Assembly: GCA_958510875.1 (NCBI GenBank)
Contig: OY294067.1
Span: forward strand, 149,990,962-150,054,961
Reading direction: 5' to 3'
Source of the DNA: Endomychus coccineus
Lineage: Eukaryota; Arthropoda; Insecta; Coleoptera; Endomychidae
Length of the DNA stretch: 64,000 nucleotides
This document shows, piece after piece, positions 36,455 through 48,504 of the stretch. The notes under the pieces are model-generated. The model made no database searches and had not been told where the DNA came from. It was given only the letters and a program-made list of their open reading frames with translations. The number at the start of each line of letters is the position of its first letter. The first letter of the stretch is position 1. The position numbers and the translations under genes were made by a program.

Positions 36455-37474
36455 CTCAAAAAATCGATGGTGGAAGCCGTTACTTTATGGTACTTTATCA
36501 TTTTGATTATATGAAAAAATAACTATTTTGTTTTTATACCACTTTTATTGATGATAACGTGGAAACGTTACTATAGTTTCAACACCGAAGTGCCATCATC
36601 AAACAATTAGAAAATTATGAAGAAATAAATGAAACAGTTCAAGTATGGATAGAGAAGAGTTGAGTATTGTTGAGATTAAGGGATCAACAAAAATTCCAAA
36701 AATAGGTACATCCTAGGAAAGCACAGTATTATGTAGTAAACATAGCAACAATTTGTGAATCAGTGTGATTATAATTTAATATTCTAAGAACTATTTGAAG
36801 AGCGGTTTGAAAGACAGTACAGTATTACATAGTAAACAAGGTTACAATTTGTGAAATAGTGTGATCATAATTTAATATTCTAAGAATTATTTCAAGAGTG
36901 GTTTGAAAGACACATGAAAAGATCACTTCGATATAGGTCCATTGAGGATATTTTTATTACAGTTCTTGACACCTTTATAAATTTCTATCGATTCTAATGT
37001 ATTCAATTTAAAACCTCTGGTTTGGTTATGTGAAATGCTTAGGCTATCTAAGTTAGGGAAACTATGACCAGTTTGTAAAAAATGATTAGCAAAGGTTGAG
37101 TCAGGTTTGTTGAGTCTAAACGAGCGAAAATGTTCTTCGAATCTTAATTTGAAATTACGACAAGTTCTACCTATATAAAAGTCATCACAGTTAGGGCAAA
37201 TCATCTTATAAACTCCAGGTTTTCTATATTTATTGGTTTTGTCTTTGGCGTTGTATAAAAGATGGGAAAGTTTATTTTGAGGTTTGAAACTGATTTTAAA
37301 ATTATGGCTTGATGGAATGTTAACAATATGTTCGTTCACTTTACCAAAATATGTCAAAGAAATGAATTTAGTGGTTACATCTATGTGTTTTATACGCGGA
37401 TAAATTTAATAGAAAGTTAATTGTTGTTGTTTGCGATATATTAGTTTAATTATTTGATCTACCCGAAAACCATC
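36455..37474 (-). mobile_element. PLE-A 3' part (unit 1, cut by the duplication)
   Basis: On the minus strand: the end of the RT linker, the GIY-YIG gene, and a 3' region with two ~90-bp tandem repeats (AAACCGCTCTT..ATTCTTAGAATATTAA) at 36735-36915. Then come a hammerhead-like core at 36577-36602 and the start of a following copy (GATGGTGGAAGCCG, reading ACGGCTTCCACCATC on minus) that stops at about 36455. Confidence 0.85.
36923..37375 (-). pseudogene. PLE-A GIY-YIG endonuclease (unit 1)
   Basis: The minus frame carries KPGVYKMICPNCDDFYIGRTC, then FKLRFEEHFRSFR, FANHFLQTGH and LNTLESIEIYK. This is the PLE-type GIY-YIG domain with its C-x2-C start, Tyr-Ile-Gly, catalytic Arg and the downstream His and Glu. 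The domain itself is intact. Upstream, the RT-to-nuclease linker (QIIKLIYRKQQQL) has one stop at about 37409, and the RT is cut off by the duplication edge. The internal Met at 37357 is not a real start, since linker homology continues above it. Confidence 0.85.
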
Positions 37475-38362
37475 AGTGATACGTCATTTGGAAGGTCTTG
37501 GAACTTTCTACAACGGTGTTTGAAAAACGTGAATTTGATGAACCGTTTTCGCCAAAAATTAATTTTGTTGCTCGAATGCGCTACCTTGAATATTTTGGTT
37601 ATTTGTACAATGTACAAACTCATTTTTATTAAGCCTTTTTTACAAACTTGAACAATCTTCAAAAAATCACATTCTTAAAAAAATTGGATTGTGTTGTCAT
37701 GCTTACAATGAAAAAATTTACATCTGCGTGTTTAAACCAAATGTTCAAATTCAAGATTGTTTAAGTTTGTAAAAAATGCTTGTTAAAAATGAGCTTGTAC
37801 ATTGTACAAATTACCAAAATATTCAAGGTGGCGCATTCGAGCAACAAAATTAATTTTTGGCGAAAACGGTTCATCAAATTCACGTGTTTCATACACCGTT
37901 GTGAAGAAGCTTCCAAGACCTTTCAAATGACGTATCACTCAACCCCTCTCCCCTATTCAATTTCGAGGGACTGAAGCGCCCCCGATTAGGAGGTTGCTCG
38001 TTCAAGCCTCAAATATACGTCAAAAGATGTCCCTCAAACAAAATCATTCGACGTGTTTCGGGAGATTTTTCCACTCACTATGAGATAAGAAATATACGAG
38101 GTGGCTCGTCTGAGATGGAAACAGGGTGTATATATATATTCTTTTATTGATATTCTTGAACCATTTGTAATATTTGTATGTTTTCTTGGTATATTGGTTC
38201 GTACATGTACTGAAAATGGAATAAAAATTCTGATTGACGTACGTTTGGACAATGTTTATTGTCTTTATTCACAATTTTGATAAAGACAATAAACATTGTC
38301 GAAATGTCAAACAGAATTTTTATTTCATTTTCAGTATATATACGAACCAATATACCAAGAAA

Positions 38363-38443
<81 letters not shown>

Positions 38444-40524
38444 TAAAGGGTACGTTGTAGCCTCCAAAGTAGATACTGGGGGTACGTTGACACCTCATAT
38501 ATGACGTTGTCACCTCCGAATTCGGAGGCGACAACGTTCTCGCATGTTTTCATTGCCTCTGGCCTCAGTAGGCTTTCCAGAGCCCTAAACCGAAATTTTT
38601 GTCGGAGGCCACAAAGTAGTCTCTATACTCACAAAAGAAATTTTTAGTTCCGGTATATACCGCTGGCGCTGGTGTTGAACAAAACTTATGGGAAGGGCAC
38701 GTTGTCGCCTCCGATTATATAAATCTTATTTTTGCATCACATACGTTACGCTGCCGCCTCCGCTAAATGGCAACGTCGGGAAAGATGTAATGTTCGTATT
38801 ATTTCTATGAGTATGTGAAGCTTGCGGAATTATAAAATGAGTGCAGTCACATATAACGATGTCATCAAAAACTAAGATGTTCTAAAAATATGCAGTCAGT
38901 ACCAACAATCATTTAACATTTACAAGCCAACAAATGTTATGACTGTATATAGTATCACAATATTCAAGGAATATTTATGGTAACATAACCTCTGAATGTT
39001 CTTCATAATTTTCATTCGTTTATAAATTAGAATGCACCTAAATATTAAACACATATCTAGTATTTTGAAATAATTCAATTCTTAATATGGTATATCCTTG
39101 ATATTTTAATTTGTAGTGCTTTCCATTGAAGGCTGATATTCAAAGATAGCATTATGTGAAGTTATCTCATTCGAGCGAATCTTTACATTTCGCCGACATC
39201 TTCGTTGGCGTAGTGAGAACTGAATGTATCGTCACTGTGGACATTCGGCTTATGCTAGTTGCGCTTTGATTGTAACAATCGAACATAACAGTGGATATGT
39301 TCGTGCATAGTCGAATCATAATGTCAAAAATGGGAAAATTCACAGGAATAGGTCTCCCGGATACAAAATTATGGTTTGGGTGTGCTTTCTCGGCACTTAT
39401 CTACTTGGAGTAGTAGGGGAAGAATCAAAATTTGAGTTTTTTCGTTTCTAAAGGACCACAGCGAAATTCATAATGTAAAGAATGCTCTTTTCATAATACA
39501 GCTCTCAAAAAATCGATGGTGGAAGCCGTTACTTTATGGTACTTTATCATTTTGATTATATGAAAAAATAACTATTTTGTTTTTATACCACTTTTATTGA
39601 TGATAACGTGGAAACGTTACTATAGTTTCAACACCGAAGTGCCATCATCAAACAATTAGAAAATTATGAAGAAATAAATGAAACAGTTCAAGTATGGATA
39701 GAGAAGAGTTGAGTATTGTTGAGATTAAGGGATCAACAAAAATTCCAAAAATAGGTACATCCTAGGAAAGCACAGTATTATGTAGTAAACATAGCAACAA
39801 TTTGTGAATCAGTGTGATTATAATTTAATATTCTAAGAACTATTTGAAGAGCGGTTTGAAAGACAGTACAGTATTACATAGTAAACAAGGTTACAATTTG
39901 TGAAATAGTGTGATCATAATTTAATATTCTAAGAATTATTTCAAGAGTGGTTTGAAAGACACATGAAAAGATCACTTCGATATAGGTCCATTGAGGATAT
40001 TTTTATTACAGTTCTTGACACCTTTATAAATTTCTATCGATTCTAATGTATTCAATTTAAAACCTCTGGTTTGGTTATGTGAAATGCTTAGGCTATCTAA
40101 GTTAGGGAAACTATGACCAGTTTGTAAAAAATGATTAGCAAAGGTTGAGTCAGGTTTGTTGAGTCTAAACGAGCGAAAATGTTCTTCGAATCTTAATTTG
40201 AAATTACGACAAGTTCTACCTATATAAAAGTCATCACAGTTAGGGCAAATCATCTTATAAACTCCAGGTTTTCTATATTTATTGGTTTTGTCTTTGGCGT
40301 TGTATAAAAGATGGGAAAGTTTATTTTGAGGTTTGAAACTGATTTTAAAATTATGGCTTGATGGAATGTTAACAATATGTTCGTTCACTTTACCAAAATA
40401 TGTCAAAGAAATGAATTTAGTGGTTACATCTATGTGTTTTATACGCGGATAAATTTAATAGAAAGTTAATTGTTGTTGTTTGCGATATATTAGTTTAATT
40501 ATTTGATCTACCCGAAAACCATCA
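37475..40524. repeat. Tandem duplication, unit 2 (about 3050 bp)
   Basis: The second unit is joined head-to-tail to unit 1. The junction (ACCATCA/GTGATACG) has only one shared base, so no repeat mediated it. PLE-A sequence continues uninterrupted past 40524, so unit 2 holds the original right flank and unit 1 the original left flank. Confidence 0.93.
38363..38440. repeat. (TA)n microsatellite, unit 2
   Basis: An uninterrupted TA tract, the shorter counterpart of 35286-35391. Confidence 0.95.
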
Positions 40525-41515
40525 TCGATGGCAATTTGTTTTATCGTGTTCAACTCAATAGTGAGGTGTTCTATTGACAATGGTATCGAAAATGCTCTAT
40601 GGATCATTGAGTGATATGCTGCTAATTTATGGGTACGAGGGCTAAACGATGAGTTCGGAATAGTAATGTCTGTACAAGTGGGTTTCCTGTAGATATTGAA
40701 GTTTATTTTATTGTTTCCAACGTAAATTAAATTTTTGGGTGAAGTTGGTTAATAAATGAAAGAAAGGAATTTAATTGTCTGGATGTTCCTCTGAAGAAAG
40801 CAAGTACATCATCTACGTATCTATACCAAAATTGAATATGTTTTTTTGCTAATGTGCAGTTCATAATTTTGTCCTCCAGATCAGACATAAAAATGTCTGC
40901 TAATAGTGAACTCAATGGGTTACCCATAGCGAGACCTGAACTCTGTACATACAATTTATTATTAAATTGACAATAGTTTTGACTCAAGCATAGGTCAAAC
41001 GCGAGTTCTATTTTATTTTGAATTAAAGGGCTAATATATGATCTATCTAAAATGCTTCTGATTAGAGACTTACATTCTGAAGTTGGAATATTTGAAAACA
41101 TGTTTGAAACAACAAAGGAAACTAAAAAACCATTGGTTGGTTTATGGTGTGTTTTGACTAATTCGGACAATTCGAGAGAATTTTTAACAGTAAATTTAGG
41201 TTCAAAATTAGTGAATTTCTTGAATTTCTGATTTAATTTGATTGCAAGGTCCCTTTTCGGACTATTGATGTGAGACACTACAGGTCGTACGGGGGCATTT
41301 TCTTTATGATTTTTAATAAGTCCGTGTAGCTTAGGAGAGCGAGGACTGCTATCAAGGAGTTTATATTTTTCGAAACCACTGTCAAATAAAATTTCACCAT
41401 TTTGTAGGAATTGTTTTGTTTTTAATTTAAAAAGGTTAGTAGGGTATTTACGTATTTCGTTTAATTCCGCTTGGATGAATACTGACATTTTATCCTCATA
41501 ATCTTGTTTAGGGAT
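39505..41515 (-). mobile_element. PLE-A, 5'-truncated minus-strand copy
   Basis: This is unit 2 of the duplication plus its natural continuation. Reading from 41515 to the left: RT, linker, GIY-YIG, 3' repeats, hammerhead-like core, and a ~45-bp start of a following copy ending near 39505. At 41515/41516 it meets a plus-strand PLE-A copy head-to-head. Confidence 0.9.
39972..41515 (-). pseudogene. Penelope-like RT-GIY-YIG polyprotein (PLE-A minus copy)
   Basis: The RT frame (41488-40727) has LHGLIKNHKENAPVRPVVS, then SFVVSNMFSNIP where relatives and the plus copy have SFDVSNMF. The catalytic motif A Asp is thus replaced by Val. Next come SGLAMGNPLSSLLADIFM and an intact YVDD (WYRYVDDVLAFF). 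A ~57-bp deletion near 40725 removes the FLDLTLIRDHN region present in the plus copy and shifts the frame. The linker (NIYRKPTCTDITIPN, HSMIHRAFSIPLS) then leads into the GIY-YIG domain at 40406-39972, which is identical to the unit-1 copy at 36923-37357. The N-terminus is missing. Confidence 0.9.
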
Positions 41516-42300
41516 GATTGAATGAACTTTGCCATCTTATATACAACGCCAAAGACAAAACCAATAAATATAGAAAACCTGGAGTTTACAAGATGATTTG
41601 CCTAGACTGTGATGACTTTTATATAGGTAGAACCTGTAGTAATTTCAACTTAAGATACGAAGAACATTGTCGCTCGTTTGGACTCAACGAAACTGACTCA
41701 ACCTTTGCTAATCAGTTATTGCAAACTGGTCATAATTTCCCTAATTCAGATAGCCTAAGCATTGTACATAACCAAATCAGAGGTTTCAAATTGAATACAT
41801 CAGAATCGATAGAAATTTATAAAGGTGTCAAAAACTCTAATAAAAATATCCTAAATGATCGCTTAGTCCTATATCAAAGTGGTCTTATTATGTGTCTGTC
41901 AAACCGCTCTTAAAATAATTCTTAGAATATTAAATTATAATCACACTTATTCCCAAATTGGTATCTCGTTCACTATGTACTGTACTGTCTTTCAAACCGC
42001 TCTTCAAATGATTCTTATAATATTAAATTATAATAATCACACTAATTCACAAATGGTTGCTAAGTTTACTATGTAATACTGTCCTTTCATAGGATCTACC
42101 TGTTTTTGGAATTTCCGTTGATCCCTTAATCTCAACCCTACTTTACTCTACTCTATTTATACTTGAACTGTTTCATTGATTTCTTCATAATTTTCTAATT
42201 GTTTGATAATGGCACTTCGGTGTTGAAACTATAGTTACGTTTTCGCGTTATTATTAATAAAAGTGGTATAAAAATAAAGTGGTTATTATTTCATATAATC
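41516..42300 (+). mobile_element. PLE-A upstream partial copy (pseudo-LTR arrangement)
   Basis: A plus-strand 3' segment, GIY-YIG gene plus 3' region, stands directly upstream of the fuller copy at 42301. Penelope-like elements often occur as such partial tandem arrays, called pseudo-LTRs. The 3' region again carries two ~90-bp tandem repeats (41900-42060) and ends with a hammerhead-like core at 42203-42228 and TTCATATAATC. Confidence 0.85.
41518..41913 (+). pseudogene. GIY-YIG endonuclease of the PLE-A partial copy
   Basis: An open 131-codon frame reads LIYNAKDKTNKYRKPGVYKM, then ICLDCDDFYIGRTC, FNLRYEEHCRSFG, FANQLLQTGH and SESIEIYKGVKN, ending CLSNRS. The domain residues match the other PLE-A copies. 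It lacks the RT, so it is a 5'-truncated fragment. Its first codons come from the head-to-head junction. Confidence 0.85.
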
Positions 42301-45063
42301 AAAATGATAAATTATCATGAAGTAACGGCTTCCACCATCGATTTTTTGAAGAATGCCTGTACGGCAACCCAAGCCAAAGAATTCCATATGTTATCGAAGA
42401 AACAGCGAACGAGTCAGAATATTTGGTTTAATCAACAGTGCTTACATTTGAACATCACACCCAAGTATATCAGTTTAAAAACCAGGACGAAATTCACAGC
42501 AGCAAAGAACGTGTTGAAAAAAGCGAGGATCATCTGGCTTAAAGAAGAAAACAAAAATCTCTACAGAAAACGTTCAGTGATTTCACATTACTTAAAGGTA
42601 TTACACTCTGAATTATCTTATAAACTCCATCCTGTCGAATTCGATTTATTTTTCGATTATGTTGCGTTAGTAAATTCATTCACACTAAATATCTCACACA
42701 GTCAAAGAAGTTAAATAATCTTCTGAAATGTAAACCGGTCAATAATCACCCCCAAGATATAACAAATTTCAAATTTAGTGAGAGAATTATTAATTACTCC
42801 AAAATCATATTCTCAAAAGAAGAACTTTGTTCACTCAATAACGGACCAAAGTATTCTCCACATATTCAAAGTAACACTTTTCTAGAAACTAGTATTGCTG
42901 AGGTAGAATTAGCCTTAAAAAATATTAACGCGAATAAATCTAAATTAACAAAATTAGAAATAGGAAAATCACCAACTAAAAAACAATTCAATCATATAGA
43001 TACATCTAAAATCAAATCAATTATTCAAAAACTGAAAGAAAACAATTTAACCCTCACAAAGGCAGATAAATCGAATGCAATAATAATCATCCCTAAACAA
43101 GATTATGAGGATAAAATGTCAGTATTTATCCAAGCGGAATTAAACGAAATACGTGAAGACCCAACTAACCTCTTTCAATTAAAAACAAAACAATTCCTAC
43201 AAAATAGTGAAATTTTATTTTAGAGTGGTTTCGAAAAACATAAACTGATTAATAGCAATCCTTGCTTATTAAAAATCAACGAGAAAATACCCCCATACGA
43301 CCTGTAGTGTCTTAAATCAATAGTCTAACAAGGGACCTTGCAATCAAATTAAATCAGAAATTCACTAATTTTAAATCTGAATTTACTGTTAAAAAATTCT
43401 CTCGAATTGTCCGGATTAGTCAAAACACACCATATACCAACCAATGGTTTTTCAGTTTCCTTTGATGTTTCAAACATGTTTTCAAATATTCCAACTTCAA
43501 AATGTAAGTCTCTAATCAGAAGCATTCTAGATAGATCACATATTAGCCCTTCAATTCAAAATGAAATAGAACTCGCGTTTGACCTATGCATGAGTCAAAA
43601 CCATTGTCAATTTAATAATAAATTTTGTGTACAGAATTCAGGTCCCACTATGGGTAACCCATTGAGTCCACTTTTAGCAGACATTTTTATGTCTGATCTG
43701 GAGGACAAAGTTATGAACTGCACATTAGCAAAAAAACATATTCAATTTTGGTATAGATACGTAGATGTACTTGCCTTCTTCAAAGGCACATCCAGACAAT
43801 TAAATTCTTTTCTTTCATTTATTAACCAACTCCACCCAAAAATTGAATTCACGTTGGAAATGAAAAGATAGAACATTAAACTTCTTGGATTTAACACTAA
43901 TACGTGACCATAATAAAATAAACTTCAATATCTACAGGAAACTCACTTGTACAGACATTACTATTCCGAACTCATCGTTTAGCCCTCGCAGCATATCACT
44001 CAATGATCCATAGAGAATTTTCGATACCATTGTCAATAGATCACCTTACTATTGAGTTGAACACGATAAAACGAATAGCCATCAATAATGGTTTTCCGGT
44101 AGATCAAATAATTAAACTAATAAATCGCAAACAACAGCAATTAACTATCTATAATATTTATCTACGTATAAAACACATAGACGTAACCACTGAATTCATC
44201 TCTTTGACATATTTTTGTACAGTAAGCGAACATATTGTTAACATTTTATCACGCCATAATTTTAAAATCAGTTTCAAACCTAAAATAAACGTTGCCATAT
44301 TTTATACAACGCCAAAGACAAAACCAATAAATATAGAAAACCTGGGGTTTATAAGATGATTTGCCCAGACTGTGATGACTTTCATATAGGTAGAACTTGT
44401 CGTAATTTCAAATTAAGATTCGAAGAACATTTTCGCTCGTTTAGACTCAACAAACCTGACTCAACCTTTGCTAATCATTTTTTATAAACTGGTCATAGTT
44501 TCCCTAACTTAGATAGCCTAAGCATTTTACATAACCAAACCAGAGGTTTTAAATTGAATACATTAGAATCGATAGAAATGTATAAAGATGTCAAAAACTG
44601 TAATAAAAATATCCTCAATGTTCAGTTAGACCTATATCAAAGTGATCTTTTCATGTGTGTTTCAAACCGCTCTTAAAATAATTCTTAGAATATTAAATTA
44701 TAATCAGACTATTTCACAAATTGTTACCTTATTCACTATGTAATACTGTACTTTCTTTCAAACCGCTCTTCAAATAATTCTTAGAATATTAAATTATAAT
44801 CACACTAATTCACAAATTGTTGCTATGTTTACTATATAATACTGTACTTTCCTAGGATGTACCTATTTTTGGAATTTCCGTTGATCCCTTAATCTCAACC
44901 CTACTTTACGCTACTCTATTTATACTTGAACTGTTTCATTTATTTCTCCATAATTTTTCAATTGTTTGATAATGGCACTTCAGTGTTGAAACTATAGTTA
45001 CGTTTTCATGTTATCATTAATAAAAGTGGTATAAAAACAAAATAGTTATTATTTCATATAATC
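42301..45063 (+). mobile_element. PLE-A, most complete copy
   Basis: It begins right after the partial copy and carries N-terminal, RT, linker, GIY-YIG and 3' regions in order. It ends at TTTCATATAATC near 45063. The 3' region has the same two ~90-bp repeats (44660-44850) and a hammerhead-like core at 44966-44991. Confidence 0.88.
42304..44676 (+). pseudogene. Penelope-like RT-GIY-YIG polyprotein (PLE-A plus copy)
   Basis: The start at 42304 follows the element's 5' edge. A 136-codon N-terminal frame (basic, with RTKFTAAKNVLKKAR) runs to 42714. A frameshift then leads to a stretch with LALKNINANKSK and LTLTKADKSNAIIIIPKQDY, the DKG-like motif of Penelope RTs. Stops fall at 43220-43340. The RT core resumes at 43407 with SFDVSNMFSNIP (motif A Asp intact) and GNPLSPLLADIFM. 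WYRYVDVLAFF follows, where one of the two catalytic Asp codons is deleted in frame. FLDLTLIRDHN, the linker and a GIY-YIG domain (CPDCDDFHIGRTC, stop at FANHFL) follow. It is dead at several points. Confidence 0.9.
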
Positions 45064-47310
45064 AATGGAGCTCTCAATATTTTTTCCCAAATCTGCGAAC
45101 TTCATTGTTTAAACGATGACAAATTACAAAAAAAAATTGTTTCTGTCATTATCAAGGAACGCTATGTTGTAAATTGAACAATCTGATTTGATTCGAAGAT
45201 ATTAAAAAAGCGGGTCTTCTAAGATCAATTACAACCTTTTATCTTCAACCGTTAATTTGTCATCAACGAATTAATGTTTTGATTAACAATTTCTTTTTCA
45301 GAAAGTTATAACTATTTTCACATAATAGCTGAATAATATTGAGTTTTCATCACAGAAGTTGTATTTCTATTATTCTTCGGATATATTGCATATTAAGCTA
45401 GTAACTAACAATTCAAAGAAACCAGTCTTTGGAAAGGTTTTTTCACTCAAAACCCCCTGCAATGGCTAAATATGGATAATACCTATCAATCATATATCGT
45501 CCTACACAGAAATTATCAATTCAAAGCATTTGTTCAATTGTTTAAAAAAGGCTACATGAACAAAAAGAATATCTCTGTAGTAAAATGTTGTATTAACAAG
45601 TGGTCTTCGAATCAATATATTGGCGCAAAATGGAAACTTCACGCCTAAGGAGACCCAAATGCTGTAGTCGGAAGCTGAAATATCTATTTTTCCTGTGTTG
45701 CTTCGGTTTTCTCACAATTGTTTATTTAAATTTTGTGGAGCAAAACTTGAGTCGAATTGAAGGTAATACGTTGTTAACCTTACTACGATAAAAGTTTTAC
45801 AAAATCCGTTAGATATTTTATATGTTTGCATCACTTTCAAGAAGGTCAGTTTATCATCGCCTGACGGACAGTAGCGTATGGAAGCGCATGAGCGGTGTGA
45901 GCGATATATTCAAAATTCTAGTGGCAGAAGTGGAGGTTTATTTTACTAAACGCCATTTATTAAGAACGGTATGGGCAGGTACATTTCTCTTGAGTTTATA
46001 GTAGGAAAGGAGGGGAATAATAATATGAACAGATTTTGACAAGTCTCTATTCACCACGTGCATTTCATGAGCTTACAGTGGTACGTTTTTCACAGAAATT
46101 ATATGTTCACTCTGCGTCCATATGCAATCCCCCCTCTAGCACTGCCTTTCGAACTTTCGATCTATCGCTCGCACCGCGTTATGCGTTCCCGTATATACGA
46201 GTGTAAGATATTTTTCTTCTGGCAGCGATAATCTGGTCTTTTTCAAACGATGCAATCATAAAATATTCAAGGTATTTTATAGGACTTTTTTTGTAGTTAG
46301 ATTAGCGTATTGCTTTTGATTTAAGTCAACAATTGCTCCTAAAGCAATTAAGTAAATACATAATTTTTGTGCAGGACCATATAGAACTGATAGTTATTAT
46401 CCTTATCTAGGTACTGCAGGAGGTTTTGATTCAAAAAACCTCTTCAAAGGATAGTGATTTGCTACTAATGTTTTTTTCAATTGTTAATGAATAGCTTAAT
46501 GTGCAGAATAGCCAAACAATGAAAAAGTACAATTAATTTGATATATCCCAACATGTTTCAGCTACTATCGTCTAAAATTAACTGTTTGCTTCTTAGAAAA
46601 AAAATTGTTAATCAAAACATTAATTTGTTAATAAGAAATTAAAGGTAGTAAGTGATCTTGAAAGATGTGTATTATAAATAACTCCAATTCTATTCGAGAT
46701 TTCTTATTTAAGACTCACCGTTCCTAGATAATAACAAGAATAGGAAACATTTCGCAAATAAAACACCATTTAAACACTGAAGTTCGCATATTTGCAAAAA
46801 ATATTGAGTTTTATAATCAGCGTATTTTTCTATATTATAATCCACCATAATCTCGCTGCGTTCCTGCAAAAACTATTTTAAAAGTTACCCCGAATGACAC
46901 TATACTCCTTTGTAGGAGGAACATTGAACACGATCTCAGAAGGCGAGTTGTTAAGAATTACCTTGAAAAACAACTAAAACCTGGTGCCTGATTGGAATCA
47001 GACAATTAGAAAAAAAAAATTCCAGGGCTGGTTGTCGAAATTCGAAGAATGTGAGGGTGTAGGTAGTGTACCAGGAGATATAGTATTCTCCTTCTGTAAC
47101 ATTAAAAGACAATGGAAAAAAATTTTGATCATATAAATAACTTAGATTCTATTTTATAATGCTCGATCAAACTTTATTAACGTATAATAGCAGTATTAAT
47201 GTTGTTCAGGAATGCAATTGTACAATAACGCATAATTTGCAATTATTGAGAACAGCCAAATTGTGAAACTCTTTGCCTAGTGAGGTCTTTGCAGATGACT
47301 CAACTCAGAA
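45064..47310. repeat. Mosaic of inverted and direct repeats, left part
   Basis: 45065-45550 is a diverged reverse complement of 46400-46850; shared words include AACATTAATTTGTTAAT, AAAACC..TGCAG and GATCTTGAAAG. 46135-46600 and 46600-47300 are then repeated in direct orientation at 47840-48478 and 49985-50690. A small piece near 46075-46140 recurs inverted at 47590-47660. The right edge ends in a RTAKL-stop-NSLPSEVF retroelement tail (47240-47295). The overall origin is unclear. Confidence 0.6.
45630..45759 (+). CDS. Candidate first exon of a type II membrane protein
   Basis: ATG at 45630 gives METSRLRRPKCCSRKLK, a basic start, then a ~19-residue hydrophobic segment (YLFFLCCFGFLTIVYLNFV), then EQNLSRIEG. 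The frame meets a fair splice donor (GAAG|GTAATA, exon end about 45759). Cytosolic basic residues followed by a single anchor is the layout of Golgi glycosyltransferases and similar enzymes, but nothing identifies the enzyme. It sits between the inverted repeat arms, so it may also be chance coding in a repeat. A longer frame starts at 45600. Confidence 0.3.
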
Positions 47311-48478
47311 CTATCCACTCTACGTTCATATGCGATCCCCTCGACCGAAATTTCGTCACTTAAAAATATTGCTCGAAACATGCAGTGATCCCCTGCTCAA
47401 TGTTGTTGACAGGAGGGTTGAAGTTGTCGTCAGTACATTTTGGAACATGCGATTTTTTTTAAATATTTCTCAGAAATCAATAGAAAAAGCGTGAATCCCA
47501 TTTTCCCAAAATTTACGGTTCTGATAACAAATTTAACTCTTCTTTCAAGATTTTTGAGCAAGGGTTACTACATCTCTCGTGTATCTGACTAAACTTGGTC
47601 GGGCGGGGAGATGCATATGAACGCAAAGTGCACATACAATTTGAAAAGGTACCACTGTGGGCTAGTTATTAAAGACCTGTTACAAATGAAGTGTTTAGAG
47701 ATTATAAGGTCCAAGTAATGAATAGCAACTTATTAACATCTGTTCATATTATCACCTCTCTCACTACGACAGACTCAAAAGAAATGTAGCTGCACTTACC
47801 GATTTTGATTTTGATTAATGGAAGTTAGGAAAAAGTCTAGCACTGCCGTTCCAATTTTGGTTCTATTATTCGCACCGCGTATGCGTTCTCGTACATACGA
47901 GTATACGCTATTTTTCTTCTGGCAGTGATAATGTGGTCTTTTTTTAAGTGACGCGAACATATAAGATATTCAACGGATCTTATGGGACTTTTTTTGTAGT
48001 TAGAATAACGTATCACCTTTAATTTAAGTCTACAATTGCTCTAACAAAGTTTTAAATCAACAATTGAGACTCAAAACCGGAACAATAAAATAAAATTAGG
48101 ATATTTCAGCTTCCGGTTATCGGATTTAGGTCTACTAATTTTTGTTTAGCGTGTTAATATATCAAATGCTGAAGACCGCATGTTGATGTGACATTCCACT
48201 ATGGAGATATTTTGATTGTTTTCAAGCCCTTTTTTTGAACAGTTAAAATAATCACTTTAAATAAATAATTTAAGGACAGTCGGATATAGGAATGTTAGGT
48301 AGTATCCGTATCCAGGCACTGCATGAGGTTTTGAGTCAAAAAACCTCTTCAAAGGCTAGTTATTTGGTAGTTCTTTTCCAATTGTTGATTAATAGCTTAA
48401 TATGTAATATACCCCAATAATGGAAAGACTACTAATGCTTTGATATATCCAACATGTGTCAGCCAATATCAGGTATGA
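47311..48478. repeat. Mosaic repeat region, middle part
   Basis: 47840-48478 is a diverged direct copy of 46135-46560; shared words are GGCAG.GATAAT.TGGTCTTT, GACTTTTTTTGTAGTTAGA and AAAAAACCTCTTCAAAGG. 47590-47660 is an inverted copy of about 46075-46140. The copy is interrupted at 48478, where other elements have inserted, and resumes at 49985. Confidence 0.6.
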
Positions 48479-48504
48479 TTTACAATAAATTCGCGGGTAC
48501 AGGT

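Noticed and set aside
47273..47494. A 73-codon plus-strand gene starting MPSEVFADDS
   Set aside because: Its first residues are the NSLPSEVF tail of a dead retroelement. The rest has no recognisable motif and the upstream frame is closed by TGA.
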